Shown here: one piece after another, positions 28,454-37,781 of the stretch
Numbering within the stretch: position 1 is the stretch's first letter
Layout: every line of letters begins with the position of its first letter
Assembly: GCF_904846235.1 (NCBI RefSeq)
Contig: NZ_CAJGZN010000017.1
Location: 1-64,000 of the forward strand
From: Psychrobacter immobilis
GTDB taxonomy: Bacteria > Pseudomonadota > Gammaproteobacteria > Pseudomonadales > Moraxellaceae
Length of the DNA stretch: 64,000 nucleotides
Direction: 5' to 3'
The notes under the pieces: model-generated
The model's input: only the letters and a program-made list of their open reading frames with translations
The model's database searches: none
What the model was told of the DNA's origin: nothing
Program-made: the position numbers and the translations under genes

Positions 28454-29356
28454 CTAAGACTTTGGCACACGTAAACGCATAAGTCCTTCTTGTTGAACGG
28501 TAGCGACCAGTTTACCATCTTGCCAAAACTGGCCATGATTCAAGCCTTTTGCATTAGACGTGGTATCGCTCCACATGTCGTACAGCATCCATTTATTCAA
28601 GTCAAAATCGCGATGGAAATGCATCGAGTGATCGATACTAGCAGCCTGTAGACCACTTGTCATAAAGCTAACACCATGTGACATCAGCCCTGTGCCAACC
28701 AAATAAAAGTCCGACGAGAATGCCAAGAGTGCTTGCTGAATAGCCACTGGCTGATTGCCCAATTCACGAATACGTAGCCAGTTTGCTTGCTTAGGCTTCA
28801 TAGGTTCTGGGCTAATCGGATTACGCGGCTTTACTGGCTTAATCTCGACATGACGGCGGCGCATAAATCTTGCTTTTAGCGCTTCTGGTACTTTTCCGAC
28901 ATTCTCTTCTTTTAAATCTTGCTCTGTCAGCAAGTCTTCTGGTGGTGGATAGACAGGCATGTCTTCTTGATACTCAAGCCCATCTTCCATCGGCGAAAAC
29001 GAGGCAATCATTGAAAATATCACTTGCTCAACAGGCGGCTTACCACGTACTTCTTTGTACTGAATAGCGGTGACTTCACGTGCAGACAAGCTACGACCAT
29101 CACGCAATCGACGAACTTGATATATCACCGGTTGGTTAATATCGCCACCACGCAAAAAATATCCATGCAGTGAGTGACAAGGTTTGTCTTTATCTAATGT
29201 ATGCGCCGCTGCCATAATCGCTTGAGCGAGCACTTGCCCACCAAATATACGACTGCCCACATAGTCATGGCTTTTACCCTCAAACACATCAGGGGTAACT
29301 TCAATAAGCGCGATAGTAGCCAGCAGCTCATCAATCAGTTGTAGATTATCGGACAT
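28454..29356 (-). CDS. tesB: Acyl-CoA thioesterase II
   Basis: Cytoplasmic double-hotdog enzyme hydrolysing medium- and long-chain acyl-CoA. The typical N-terminal half (RIFGGQVLAQAIMAAAHTL) and C-terminal half (ASIDHSMHFHRDFDLNKWMLYDMWSD... GQFWQDGKLVATVQQEGLMR) are complete. Residues equivalent to the catalytic Asp, Ser/Thr and Gln are visible in SSDFYLVG, the SDTTSNA region and TVQQEG. The ATG at 29356 (300 residues) is preferred because AAGGAAA lies upstream; a TTG nine codons earlier is an alternative. An internal proline/charged insertion (VGKVPEALKARFMRRRHVEIKP) separates the two folds. Confidence 0.93.
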   Translation of the reverse strand: MSDNLQLIDELLATIALIEVTPDVFEGKSHDYVGSRIFGGQVLAQAIMAAAHTLDKDKPCHSLHGYFLRGGDINQPVIYQVRRLRDGRSLSAREVTAIQYKEVRGKPPVEQVIFSMIASFSPMEDGLEYQEDMPVYPPPEDLLTEQDLKEENVGKVPEALKARFMRRRHVEIKPVKPRNPISPEPMKPKQANWLRIRELGNQPVAIQQALLAFSSDFYLVGTGLMSHGVSFMTSGLQAASIDHSMHFHRDFDLNKWMLYDMWSDTTSNAKGLNHGQFWQDGKLVATVQQEGLMRLRVPKS

Positions 29357-29664
29357 GACGATATGTTTCCTTATTTTTATCAAAAACGCTCAGCATCTGA
29401 TGATATTGATGCCATATAGCCATCATATTTGAATGTAAAATAATGCGAGATCATTTGTTAAGATCTGTCGAAGGAGACCTTAAAATAAACATACAGACAT
29501 CGTTAGCGATGTTATCACCGAATATTTATTTTCTATAGAAAAGGTAAACATCTTACCCAATATTGGTGGCTTTGACTAGTTACTGTCGGCTTACTTATAA
29601 GTATTGCTTGTCTATTTTTGCCAGATAAATCACAACTAAAGATCAAAACAAGTAATCTCAACCA
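29357..29664. other. Upstream region of tesB
   Basis: About 310 bp, AT-rich, no coding frame. It should hold the tesB promoter, but I could not pick out convincing boxes. Confidence 0.35.
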
Positions 29665-29700
29665 TAAAAAAACGAGATGTATAATAACACCTCGTTTTTG
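29665..29700 (-). terminator. Terminator of rapA
   Basis: On the minus strand, AACGAGGTGT/ACATCTCGTT forms a 10-bp stem with one wobble pair, followed by a T-run. Confidence 0.75.
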
Positions 29701-29716
29701 AAAAATACGTCGATGT

Positions 29717-32605
29717 TTATGGCTTAACTGCTACGAGTACGCGAATAGAATCCGGCACTAACGATAAGTTACCAAGTGCTTGCTCACCTTGAGCTTTAAG
29801 CTGTTCTAAACGCTCAATCTCTTCAGGACGTACGTTTGGATTGATCGTCTGTAGATGTTTTAGACGCTTTATTTCACGTGACCACTGCTGGCTAAAGCGG
29901 CTACTTGCTTGCTCACCAATCTCAGCAATTTGCTGACGAGCGATGTCTTCAGCTTCGTAATAACGCTGCTCAATCACATCACCGCGTACTTTAATGACTT
30001 GGCGGGCACGGTTTTTGTCCAAACGCTCAACGTGCGGCATAATCATCTCAGCACTGATACGAGCCGATAAATCACTACCTTGCTCACTGATAAAGACACG
30101 GATGTTTTGCGTGGACAAAGTCGCTGGCAGGTTAAGCACTTTTGGCGCGATTGCTTCAACACGGAAATTTACCTCTAGCAGTACCATACCTTGCGGAACA
30201 GCGGCACTTTTTAGCATAGCAACTGTCGTGTTACCAAAGGTACTGGTGCTCGCTAGCTCATAAATTGCCCGCATCAATGGATGCTCATGAGTGATGAATT
30301 CGATGTCTTCACGCTGAAGCGCTTGCTCACGCTCAAAGGTCAGGGTCATACCGTCTTCATCACCAAGTGGCAAACCATCAATATAGTCGCTAATTTCGGT
30401 GCTATCGATCGGTGCGATCACCCACGAGCCATCACGTTGGATGTTATGATCGATATTGGCAGACGCAAAGAAACGCTCGATGAAGTGCGGCAGCAAATTA
30501 TTACCATCAAAGTCACGCATAGCATCAGCGATACGACCAGCGACACGCGGACGGCATGAGTTATACTCTAGCAGACGGTCACGACCAGCTTGTAGCTGTG
30601 CTTCTAGTCCCAAACGTGTCTGTAGCGCCTCGTCAATGATGTCTTGCAAGATGACATTGTTTTCAGCGGTATCAGCACCCTCAAGCATTGGTTTTAGCTC
30701 TTGGATATATTGCTCTTGCACGCTTTGCGCGGTTGGCGATATCTGATTGAACATGTTCAGCGCATCGTTGTACCACTGATACAGACGCTCTTGCGCTGTA
30801 CCCTGTACATAAGGCACATGTAGCATGATTTGCTGCGTCTGACCGATACGATCTAGACGGCCAATACGCTGCTCTAATGTATCTGGATTAGCAGGTAGAT
30901 CCCATAGTATTAATTGGCTTGCAAACTGGAAGTTACGACCTTCTGAACCAATCTCTGAGCATAACAATATCTGCGCGCCTTCACTATCAGCAAAGAATGC
31001 GGCCGCTTGGTCACGCTCAAGCAAAGTCATCTGCTCAGTAAAGATGGCTGTTTTGATACCTGCATGCAGACGCAATACTGCTTCCAAACTCTCTACCGTC
31101 GCACCACTACGAGCGATTAATAGCACTTTTTGATGCTTAAGCTCACCGCGCAAAATATCAATCAACCAAGAAACACGTGGATCATCTTCTAGCCAGCCAC
31201 CATCTGGTTGGTTTTCTTCGCCCCATAGCTGCTCACGCAACTTACCATTGGTTTGATAGCTGTCTTTCCATGCTTCAGGTAATGGCAATGGATATGGCTG
31301 GCTACTGCGGCCATAGAAACCTTTCACACTCTCACGAGTATTACGGAACAAAATACGACCTGTACCATGACGATCTAGTAGCTCGTTTAGCGCATGCGTT
31401 CGTAGTTTTTCATCTTCATTGATTGAGGATAGCTCTTCAATACTGATGTCTAATAGACTACTTAAGGCAGCAATTTGGCCTTCATTCAATGGCTTTTCTT
31501 CTATTAAGACGCCAGCAACTGCTGCTGTCTCTGCAAAGGCTTCTTGCCCATCGATAAACTCATCCAAATCATCAAAGCGATCTGGATCAAGCAAACGCAG
31601 ACGGGCAAAGTGACTCTGCGCACCGAGTTGCTCTGGCGTTGCTGTCAATAGCATCACACCTGGCGTTTCTTCTGCGAAATCCGCAATCAGGTCATACTTA
31701 TCATTGCCGCCCTGTGCTTCATCCCAATGCAGATGATGCGCTTCATCAACGACCAATAAATCAAACCCTGCATCCATCGCTTGATCGTATAAGTCTGGGT
31801 GATCGAGTAACAGATCCATACCACCGATGATACATTGCTCAGTGGCAAAGACGTTTTGTTCAGGATCGTGTTCTTTGATAGCCGCAGTACGTACTAGATC
31901 AAACAATGCAAAGTTTAGGTTAAAGCGGCGACGCAGCTCAATCATCCATTGGTACTGCAAACTATCGGGTACTAAAATCAATACACGCTCAGCTTTGCCC
32001 GTTAGTAACTGCTGATGAATAATCATGCCCGCTTCGATGGTTTTACCAAGGCCAACTTCATCAGCCAGTAGTACACGCGGCGCGATACGTTTGCCGACTT
32101 CATGTGCGATATACAGCTGATGCTCGATGATATCGACACGTGCACCCATTAGGCCTTTTAGTGGATGGCCTGCCAACGCTGACTGCATGCGCAAGATATC
32201 TTGACGCAGCTCATACCAATCACCGCGCTCAATACGGCCAGCAAGCAAACGCTCAAGCGGCTTGGCCAACGTGATATTGGCAGCAAGGCGGGTTTCCATG
32301 ATGCCGCGCTCGTGCTCATCGACGCCATATTTAAGTACGCCCATCACTTCATCAACGGCATTGACCGTATAGCTTTTGCCATCTTGATCGTAGATGCTAT
32401 CGCCTACTTTAAACACCACGCGCGATAATGGCGCAGAGTTTTTTGCGTAGACGCGTGTCTCTTCACTTTGCGGAAATAAAATATGCACACATCGGTCGTC
32501 AACATCGATGACCACACCTAAGCCAAGCTCAGACTCCGTATCAGATAAATAACGTTGACCAACGGCGAATTCAGTACTGTGCAATGAAGCAATAGAGATA
32601 GTCAT
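29717..32605 (-). CDS. rapA: RNA polymerase-associated ATPase RapA (HepA)
   Basis: SWI2/SNF2-type ATPase that binds RNA polymerase and helps it recycle after termination. The 962-residue protein starts with tandem Tudor-like SH3 domains (about 10-110), then the SNF2 helicase with Walker A DEVGLGKTI (182-190) and DEAH box (287-290). The C-lobe motif LDRIGQTQQ lies in the second RecA domain, followed by the RapA C-terminal domain. Length equals that of the E. coli protein (968). It is divergent from a dehydrogenase gene across a 424-bp region. Confidence 0.95.
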   Translation of the reverse strand: MTISIASLHSTEFAVGQRYLSDTESELGLGVVIDVDDRCVHILFPQSEETRVYAKNSAPLSRVVFKVGDSIYDQDGKSYTVNAVDEVMGVLKYGVDEHERGIMETRLAANITLAKPLERLLAGRIERGDWYELRQDILRMQSALAGHPLKGLMGARVDIIEHQLYIAHEVGKRIAPRVLLADEVGLGKTIEAGMIIHQQLLTGKAERVLILVPDSLQYQWMIELRRRFNLNFALFDLVRTAAIKEHDPEQNVFATEQCIIGGMDLLLDHPDLYDQAMDAGFDLLVVDEAHHLHWDEAQGGNDKYDLIADFAEETPGVMLLTATPEQLGAQSHFARLRLLDPDRFDDLDEFIDGQEAFAETAAVAGVLIEEKPLNEGQIAALSSLLDISIEELSSINEDEKLRTHALNELLDRHGTGRILFRNTRESVKGFYGRSSQPYPLPLPEAWKDSYQTNGKLREQLWGEENQPDGGWLEDDPRVSWLIDILRGELKHQKVLLIARSGATVESLEAVLRLHAGIKTAIFTEQMTLLERDQAAAFFADSEGAQILLCSEIGSEGRNFQFASQLILWDLPANPDTLEQRIGRLDRIGQTQQIMLHVPYVQGTAQERLYQWYNDALNMFNQISPTAQSVQEQYIQELKPMLEGADTAENNVILQDIIDEALQTRLGLEAQLQAGRDRLLEYNSCRPRVAGRIADAMRDFDGNNLLPHFIERFFASANIDHNIQRDGSWVIAPIDSTEISDYIDGLPLGDEDGMTLTFEREQALQREDIEFITHEHPLMRAIYELASTSTFGNTTVAMLKSAAVPQGMVLLEVNFRVEAIAPKVLNLPATLSTQNIRVFISEQGSDLSARISAEMIMPHVERLDKNRARQVIKVRGDVIEQRYYEAEDIARQQIAEIGEQASSRFSQQWSREIKRLKHLQTINPNVRPEEIERLEQLKAQGEQALGNLSLVPDSIRVLVAVKP

Positions 32606-32931
32606 AAGGCGATGTCTTTTGTACTCAGATAATTAAAAATTAGATAGCAATGGTGGCTTGTGATAGTAACCAAATTAACAATGATGCAAATCATCAATAG
32701 ATGCAAACGCAGTGTCATAATGTTAGTGAAACCAATAGCCAAGCCTTACCATTATATAACGTTAGCGGCTAGATGAGTGCGTTAAGTTCAATTTTCAAGA
32801 GGCGGTTTCTGTTACCCATGACTTTATGAGGTATTTGGGCCCAATCATGCTCAGTAAATCCGCTCATGATATAAATTACTTTGTTTTTAAACGCTTATCA
32901 CCACTTAGCCAATATTTAATGGATTCGTTTT
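32606..32931. other. Divergent region between rapA and the hydroxyacid dehydrogenase gene
   Basis: No coding frame and no strong hairpin. It must contain the rapA promoter on the minus strand, which I cannot place. Confidence 0.35.
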
Positions 32932-32959
32932 TGACTAAAAATGCCAACGTGCTACATTA
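32932..32959 (+). promoter_or_regulatory. Probable promoter of the D-2-hydroxyacid dehydrogenase gene
   Basis: TTGACT (32932-32937), 16-bp spacer and TACATT (32954-32959) with an upstream TGC, an extended -10. The gene starts about 70 bp downstream. Confidence 0.5.
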
Positions 32960-33029
32960 AACTGATAACCATTCATTAGCCAATGATCCATACACCCCCT
33001 ATCTATAGGACAACAATAAATAAGGAATC

Positions 33030-33980
33030 ATGATGCAAGCCGTTTTTTTGGATAAAGGCACTTTTTCTGATGGCATTGATTTGCCCGCACCAGCAGGCAT
33101 AAGCGATTACGTCACTTATAACGATACACCAAAAGACACAGACCTCATTATTGAGCGCTGTAAAGATGCCGATATTATCATCACTAATAAAGTGCAAATT
33201 GGCGCGGAGGTGATCGCTGGCCTACCTAAGCTAAAATTGATTCAACTGACCGCCACTGGCATGAATAACGTCGATCAAGCCGCTTGCGATAAACATGGCG
33301 TAGCACTTTATAATGTGGCAGGATATGCGGTAAAAAGCGTGCCTGAGCATACCTTTATGCTCATGCTGACTGCGATGCGTGCCGGTATTCATTACCATCA
33401 AAAAGTCGCTGATGGCACATGGCTAGCAAACGGGAATTTTTGTCTGCTGGATATTCCGCTGATAGATTTGGAAGACAAGACGCTAGGCATCATTGGTATT
33501 GGCACCATTGGCAAGCGCGTGACCAAAATCGCGCGTGCATTTGGTATGACAGTTCTATGGGCGGAGCATCAAGGACGCACGCCGCGCAACGATGATTATA
33601 CGGCATTTGATGAGGTATTAGCTCGTGCAGATGTCCTCAGTTTGCATTGCCCATTGACTGAACAAACCGAGCACCTCATTAATAAAGACACATTGGCAAA
33701 AATGAGCAAACAACCGCTCATCGTCAATGTCGCTCGTGGCGGCGTCGTTGATAGCCAAGCATTGACTGATGCGATTAACAACGAGCAAATCATCGGTTAT
33801 GCCAGTGATGTATTTGAACAAGAGCCCATCGCGAACGATGACCCATTACTCAGTCTCAGCGACCATCCACGCGTCATATTTAGCCCGCACAATGCTTGGG
33901 GCAGCAAAAGCGCCCAAGAGACCTTGTGGCAGATATTAAGCAAGCAAGTAGCTGACTTTATCGATAATCAGCATCAATAG
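33030..33980 (+). CDS. D-2-hydroxyacid dehydrogenase (glycerate/hydroxypyruvate reductase type)
   Basis: NAD(P)H-dependent reductase of the D-isomer-specific family, 316 residues. The Rossmann motif is GIGTIGKR, the substrate-binding arginine lies in VNVARGGVVD, the glutamate in DVFEQEP and the catalytic histidine in SPHNAW. Overall pattern is closest to HprA/glycerate dehydrogenase, acting on hydroxypyruvate or glyoxylate, but the substrate cannot be fixed from sequence. AAGGAATC precedes two consecutive ATGs; either could be used. It is convergent with the monooxygenase gene, 21 bp apart. Confidence 0.88.
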   Translation: MMQAVFLDKGTFSDGIDLPAPAGISDYVTYNDTPKDTDLIIERCKDADIIITNKVQIGAEVIAGLPKLKLIQLTATGMNNVDQAACDKHGVALYNVAGYAVKSVPEHTFMLMLTAMRAGIHYHQKVADGTWLANGNFCLLDIPLIDLEDKTLGIIGIGTIGKRVTKIARAFGMTVLWAEHQGRTPRNDDYTAFDEVLARADVLSLHCPLTEQTEHLINKDTLAKMSKQPLIVNVARGGVVDSQALTDAINNEQIIGYASDVFEQEPIANDDPLLSLSDHPRVIFSPHNAWGSKSAQETLWQILSKQVADFIDNQHQ

Positions 33981-34001
33981 CGACTATCGATCAATTAAAA
34001 C

Positions 34002-35627
34002 CTAACGACTGAACCGCAACCAGTCGTCTTTTATTTTGCGGTATTTGAGCATCACACGGTCGCTAAGATAGTTGTTGGTCACGTACCACGGGTAGCGATC
34101 GCCTTGCTTCGGCAGTCTATCTTGGGCACGTCTGACATATCCAGACGATAGCGAGCCCATCACCGTATCTGCTTGGGCGTAGGCGGTAGCATTCGCCGCC
34201 TGTGCCTGTGGCAGCGCGACTTGGTAGCGGTTTTTGTGCATATAACTCAACAGCCGCACCACATATTGACAAGCCAGATCAATCTTTAGCGTCCATGAGG
34301 CATTGGTATAGCCAAATAAGGCCGCCATGTTAGGCACGCCTTCGATCATGACTGCCTTATACGTCATGCGCGTACCGATATCAATGGCCTGCCCGTCGAT
34401 ATATACCGCTGCTCCGCCTAGCATTTGCAGTTTCAATCCAGTTGCTGTGAAGATGATATTAGCTTCAAGATGCTGGCCAGATTGCAGCATAATTCCCGTT
34501 GCCGTAAAGTGGCTGATTTGATCGGTCACTACTGTTGCGCGTTTGTCCTGCAGGGCTTTGAATAAATCACCGTCAGGTACCGCACATACTCGTTGATCCC
34601 ATGGATTATAGTCAGGCATAAAATGCTTGCTGTCGACGTCGCTACCTTTTAACTCTTTTTTCACCCCACTTCTTAAGACTGCCTTCATCACCTTGGGTGC
34701 ATGAGTCGCAACTTTGTACAGGCCTTGTTGCCGTAACACGTTGCGCGCGCGTAATACCGTATAGGCCTGCTCTTTTGATAAAGGAGAAAACTTGCCAGAT
34801 AGCCAGTCAATAGCATGGTCATCACCCGGCACGCTTGCCACATAGGTCGGCGTACGCTGCAGCATCGTGACATGACGCGCACACTGATCACTGTCTTTGT
34901 CTACTAGCGCAGGTAGCAACGTCATCGCTGTGGCACCACTACCAATAACGACGACTTTTTTATCATTATAGTCTAGATTATTCCAGTGCTGCGGATGAAC
35001 GATTTGACCGTGGAAATTCTCTTCTCCATCAAAATGAGGGCGATAGCCTTGCTCATAATCATAATAACCAGTGGCACCTACGATAAACTTGGCAGTTTTA
35101 ACAAACCTCTCACCGTTTGCATAGTTTTTGATGGTTGCTGACCACTGTTGATCCTCACTAGACCATGATATCTGCTGAACTTCATGCCGATAATGGATAT
35201 GTTCGGTCACCCCAAACTCGCGTGCCGTATCGGCGATATAGCGTTTGATATCATCGCCTGCTGCAAGCATTCTATAATCAAGCCACGGCCTAAAGTTATA
35301 GCCAAAGGTCAAGGCGTCAGAGTCAGAGCGAATCCCCGGATAGGTAAATAAATCCCATGTACCACCCAAATCAGCACGCTTTTCTAAGATAGCAAAGCGC
35401 TGTAGAGGTTTTTGCTTATTAGTCGGTTTTGCCTGCTTTTGCTTTTTTGGAGCTTTATGACCGAATAGGCCTCTATGCTGCTGTTGCTGTAAACGGCAAG
35501 CCATACCAATACCTGCGATACCCGCACCGATAATCAATACCTCATAGTCGGCTACCTTATCCGTCTTTAACTTTTTACCTTTAAGGCGGTTTTTAATGGC
35601 CTGTTTAGTAGTGGTGATATCAAGCAT
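34002..35627 (-). CDS. Flavin-containing monooxygenase / Baeyer-Villiger-type oxidoreductase
   Basis: FAD- and NADPH-binding protein of 541 residues. FAD motif GAGIAG (34-39) follows an N-terminal basic stretch; GTWDLFTYPGIRSDSD is typical of group I flavin monooxygenases; the second nucleotide motif is GSGATAMT. The BVMO fingerprint FxGxxxHxxxW appears as FHGQIVHPQHW. An insertion after the first helix (about 55-73) is very Lys/Gln-rich (HKAPKKQKQAKPTNKQKP) and unusual in this fold. Substrate unknown; relatives oxidise ketones or long-chain compounds. AAGGATG precedes the ATG. Confidence 0.87.
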   Translation of the reverse strand: MLDITTTKQAIKNRLKGKKLKTDKVADYEVLIIGAGIAGIGMACRLQQQQHRGLFGHKAPKKQKQAKPTNKQKPLQRFAILEKRADLGGTWDLFTYPGIRSDSDALTFGYNFRPWLDYRMLAAGDDIKRYIADTAREFGVTEHIHYRHEVQQISWSSEDQQWSATIKNYANGERFVKTAKFIVGATGYYDYEQGYRPHFDGEENFHGQIVHPQHWNNLDYNDKKVVVIGSGATAMTLLPALVDKDSDQCARHVTMLQRTPTYVASVPGDDHAIDWLSGKFSPLSKEQAYTVLRARNVLRQQGLYKVATHAPKVMKAVLRSGVKKELKGSDVDSKHFMPDYNPWDQRVCAVPDGDLFKALQDKRATVVTDQISHFTATGIMLQSGQHLEANIIFTATGLKLQMLGGAAVYIDGQAIDIGTRMTYKAVMIEGVPNMAALFGYTNASWTLKIDLACQYVVRLLSYMHKNRYQVALPQAQAANATAYAQADTVMGSLSSGYVRRAQDRLPKQGDRYPWYVTNNYLSDRVMLKYRKIKDDWLRFSR

Positions 35628-35721
35628 AATTTCATCCTTGTATTTGTATGACTGGCACTTTATAGCTGGCTTTAGATCCGCTTATCGCATCTATTAACAG
35701 CACGCGGTAAAATCCAACAAT

Positions 35722-36435
35722 TTAAAATGGGCAAGGACTTTCCCAATCCATCCAAGCACCCAGTACCGGATGCTTTAAACGCAATTGCTGTGCATGTAAG
35801 TTGAGCCTAGGGGCTATCTCTAGTGCGGCACCTTCAGCATAAATCGGATCGCCAATCATCACATGATCGACGTGCACCATATGTACGCGTAGCTGATGAC
35901 TGCGTCCCGTGACTGGCTTTAGCATGACCCGAGTGACTGCCTCGCCATTACAGGTTTCATGAGCCACAACTTCGTATAGCGTCAGCGCATGCTTTGACCA
36001 GTCGTGATCGACGATATGGCGCGGTTTGGTACTTGGCTCATAGCGCACTGGTACTGATATCTCACCAGTTGCGCCGACATGCTCCCACTTACCAAAGACA
36101 CGCGCTTGGTATTTCTTTTGCGGTAGACGCTCGATAAATTGCTTACTGATATTGGTTTGCGCTGCTGCATTTTTTGCAAAAATAAGCAGTCCCGACGTGT
36201 CCATATCTAAGCGGTGAATTAATTTAACGGCTGGATTGGCACGCTCAAGACGAGCAAGCAGACTGACTTTGAGTGTTTTACCATCGACGCTTAATAGGCC
36301 TGCAGGTTTATCAACCACCCAAATATCATCGTCTTCATAAACCGTAATTTCTTGTGCAAAATTTTTAAAAAACTCAAGCGGATAAGCGCTTTCTTGGGCA
36401 TTGAGGGCATTAACTTCTTCATCGGTAAAAGGCAT
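35722..36435 (-). CDS. rluA: RluA-family pseudouridine synthase
   Basis: Converts specific uridines of rRNA/tRNA to pseudouridine. At 237 residues without an S4 domain it resembles RluA (dual 23S U746 / tRNA U32) rather than RluC/D. The catalytic aspartate lies in HRLDMDTSG, with VVDKPAGLLSVDGK upstream and GRSHQLRVHMVHVDHVMIGDPIY downstream, the RluA signature. The symbol is by length and motif; RluA versus a close paralogue cannot be separated here. It lies upstream of the monooxygenase gene on the same strand, 94 bp away. Confidence 0.85.
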   Translation of the reverse strand: MPFTDEEVNALNAQESAYPLEFFKNFAQEITVYEDDDIWVVDKPAGLLSVDGKTLKVSLLARLERANPAVKLIHRLDMDTSGLLIFAKNAAAQTNISKQFIERLPQKKYQARVFGKWEHVGATGEISVPVRYEPSTKPRHIVDHDWSKHALTLYEVVAHETCNGEAVTRVMLKPVTGRSHQLRVHMVHVDHVMIGDPIYAEGAALEIAPRLNLHAQQLRLKHPVLGAWMDWESPCPF

Positions 36436-36929
36436 AAATTTAACTACTCATGTAAATTGGTTTTAAGATAAGGATTTTTGATGGTTAATCTTTTGGACAT
36501 GATAGCTATATTTGGCACGATAGCCATTTTAAGAACAATGGTTATTTGGACAAAAGAGCAAAAATTTGGCTGATTTTTAACGTTATTAATATCGCTAGCC
36601 GCTAATCACTAGCTACTAATCAATAACTACTATATAAACGAGGTAAACATAAAGCTTCTATCGTGCTGAGATACATACTTTGATAAGGATAATCGTATTA
36701 AATAACAGATTAGACACGCTTGTGCTGCACCGTTTCGATTTATTGTGCTAATACTAGTTGTTAAACAATTTAACCAGCCTGTATCTGTCAAATTAGGGCA
36801 AACATGTTAATATAATGGCACATTTTCACCCCTTCTAAACAATTCTTTGACCACCAACTGATTTATTATTAAACAAATATATAGGTTGATGAGTGGTGAT
36901 AGAAGTAATAAAACAAGAGAGATAAAATT
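36436..36929. other. trxA: Divergent region between rluA and trxA
   Basis: 494 bp without a coding frame. A TATAAT at 36811-36816 is a good -10 candidate for trxA, giving a leader of about 107 nt, but no clear -35 sits at the right distance. The trxA start codon itself has AGAGAG upstream. Confidence 0.4.
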
Positions 36930-37256
36930 ATGTCAGACCTTATTGTACATACTACCGACACAGACTTTGATCAAGACGTTTTACAATCAGACGTACCTGT
37001 ACTAGTAGACTTCTGGGCACCATGGTGTGGTCCTTGTAAAGCCATCGCCCCTATTTTAGAAGATCTAGCGACTGAGTACCAAGGTAAAGTTAAAATCGTT
37101 AAAGTAGACGTAGACAACAACCCACAAGCGGCTAGCCGTTTCGGTATTCGTAACATCCCAACGTTATTTGTATTCAAAGATGGCGAAAAAGTTGATTCAG
37201 TAATGGGCTTACAGCCAAAAGCTGAACTGGCTAAAGTACTAGACAAGCATTTATAA
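36930..37256 (+). CDS. trxA: Thioredoxin 1
   Basis: General cytoplasmic disulfide reductase, 108 residues, standard length. The active site WCGPCK has Cys33 and Cys36; the cis-proline loop NIPTL and buried Asp27 (LVDFWAPWC) are present. The nearby gene downstream is rho, the same trxA-rho order as in E. coli. A terminator directly after trxA separates the two. Confidence 0.98.
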   Translation: MSDLIVHTTDTDFDQDVLQSDVPVLVDFWAPWCGPCKAIAPILEDLATEYQGKVKIVKVDVDNNPQAASRFGIRNIPTLFVFKDGEKVDSVMGLQPKAELAKVLDKHL

Positions 37257-37309
37257 GTTAAATTTGCTCGCTCCAGACTATCTCAAGCGGGTAAAATAGA
37301 ATAACTGAG

Positions 37310-37345
37310 AAAGCCATTATCTGACTGAGATAGTGGCTTTTTTGC
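37310..37345 (+). terminator. Terminator of trxA
   Basis: AAGCCATTATCT/AGATAGTGGCTT stem (37311-37322 with 37328-37339, one wobble) followed by TTTTTTGCTTG. Confidence 0.85.
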
Positions 37346-37395
37346 TTGTTTTTTGTGCAAAAAACTCGATAATATGACTTTTTTGGCAAAATTTA

Positions 37396-37425
37396 TTGAC
37401 AACGCTATCGTGAAAACCGTATAGT
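37396..37425 (+). promoter_or_regulatory. rho: Promoter of rho
   Basis: Perfect TTGACA (37396-37401), 18-bp spacer and TATAGT (37420-37425). Transcription would start near 37432, leaving an untranslated leader of about 350 nt before rho. Confidence 0.7.
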
Positions 37426-37431
37426 CTGCTG

Positions 37432-37781
37432 ACAAGAGAAAACCAACTGTTTTCCTAAGTATCTTGTCGCTATTCTCCTCGTGTTTATCAACAAAAACAC
37501 AATCGTCATTATAAACACCATTGCTGAACAAAATGACTAAACGCAATTACTGATATTGAGTTTTTGACGCAGACTCTTATGTAGCCTTTTTTATCCCTAT
37601 TTCTTATTACCTTGCATCCAATGATGGCAATGCGTACATAAGCAGACATATAAAACCAAAACTACATAAACTACAGCGCTGTGCACACACCCATATCATC
37701 ATATTACCGTTATTTTAATCACTGTCGTGACTTGTGCTGCTAATGGCATCTCTCATCTGATCAATTGCTAATGACCTATCT
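37432..37781 (+). other. rho: Long leader of rho, candidate autoregulatory region
   Basis: About 350 nt with no strong hairpin and several stretches where C exceeds G, for example around 37480-37550 and 37675-37720, the kind of RNA that Rho binds. In E. coli rho is known to attenuate its own leader. Here the mechanism is inferred from the leader length and base composition. The rho start codon has no visible Shine-Dalgarno sequence. Confidence 0.5.

Noticed and set aside
36811..36816. Complete sigma70 promoter for trxA at the TATAAT
   Set aside because: No -35 hexamer lies at 16-19 bp; retained only as a note on the gap.
37283..37546. 87-codon minus-strand frame between trxA and rho
   Set aside because: It runs through the trxA terminator and the rho promoter and has no recognisable protein features.
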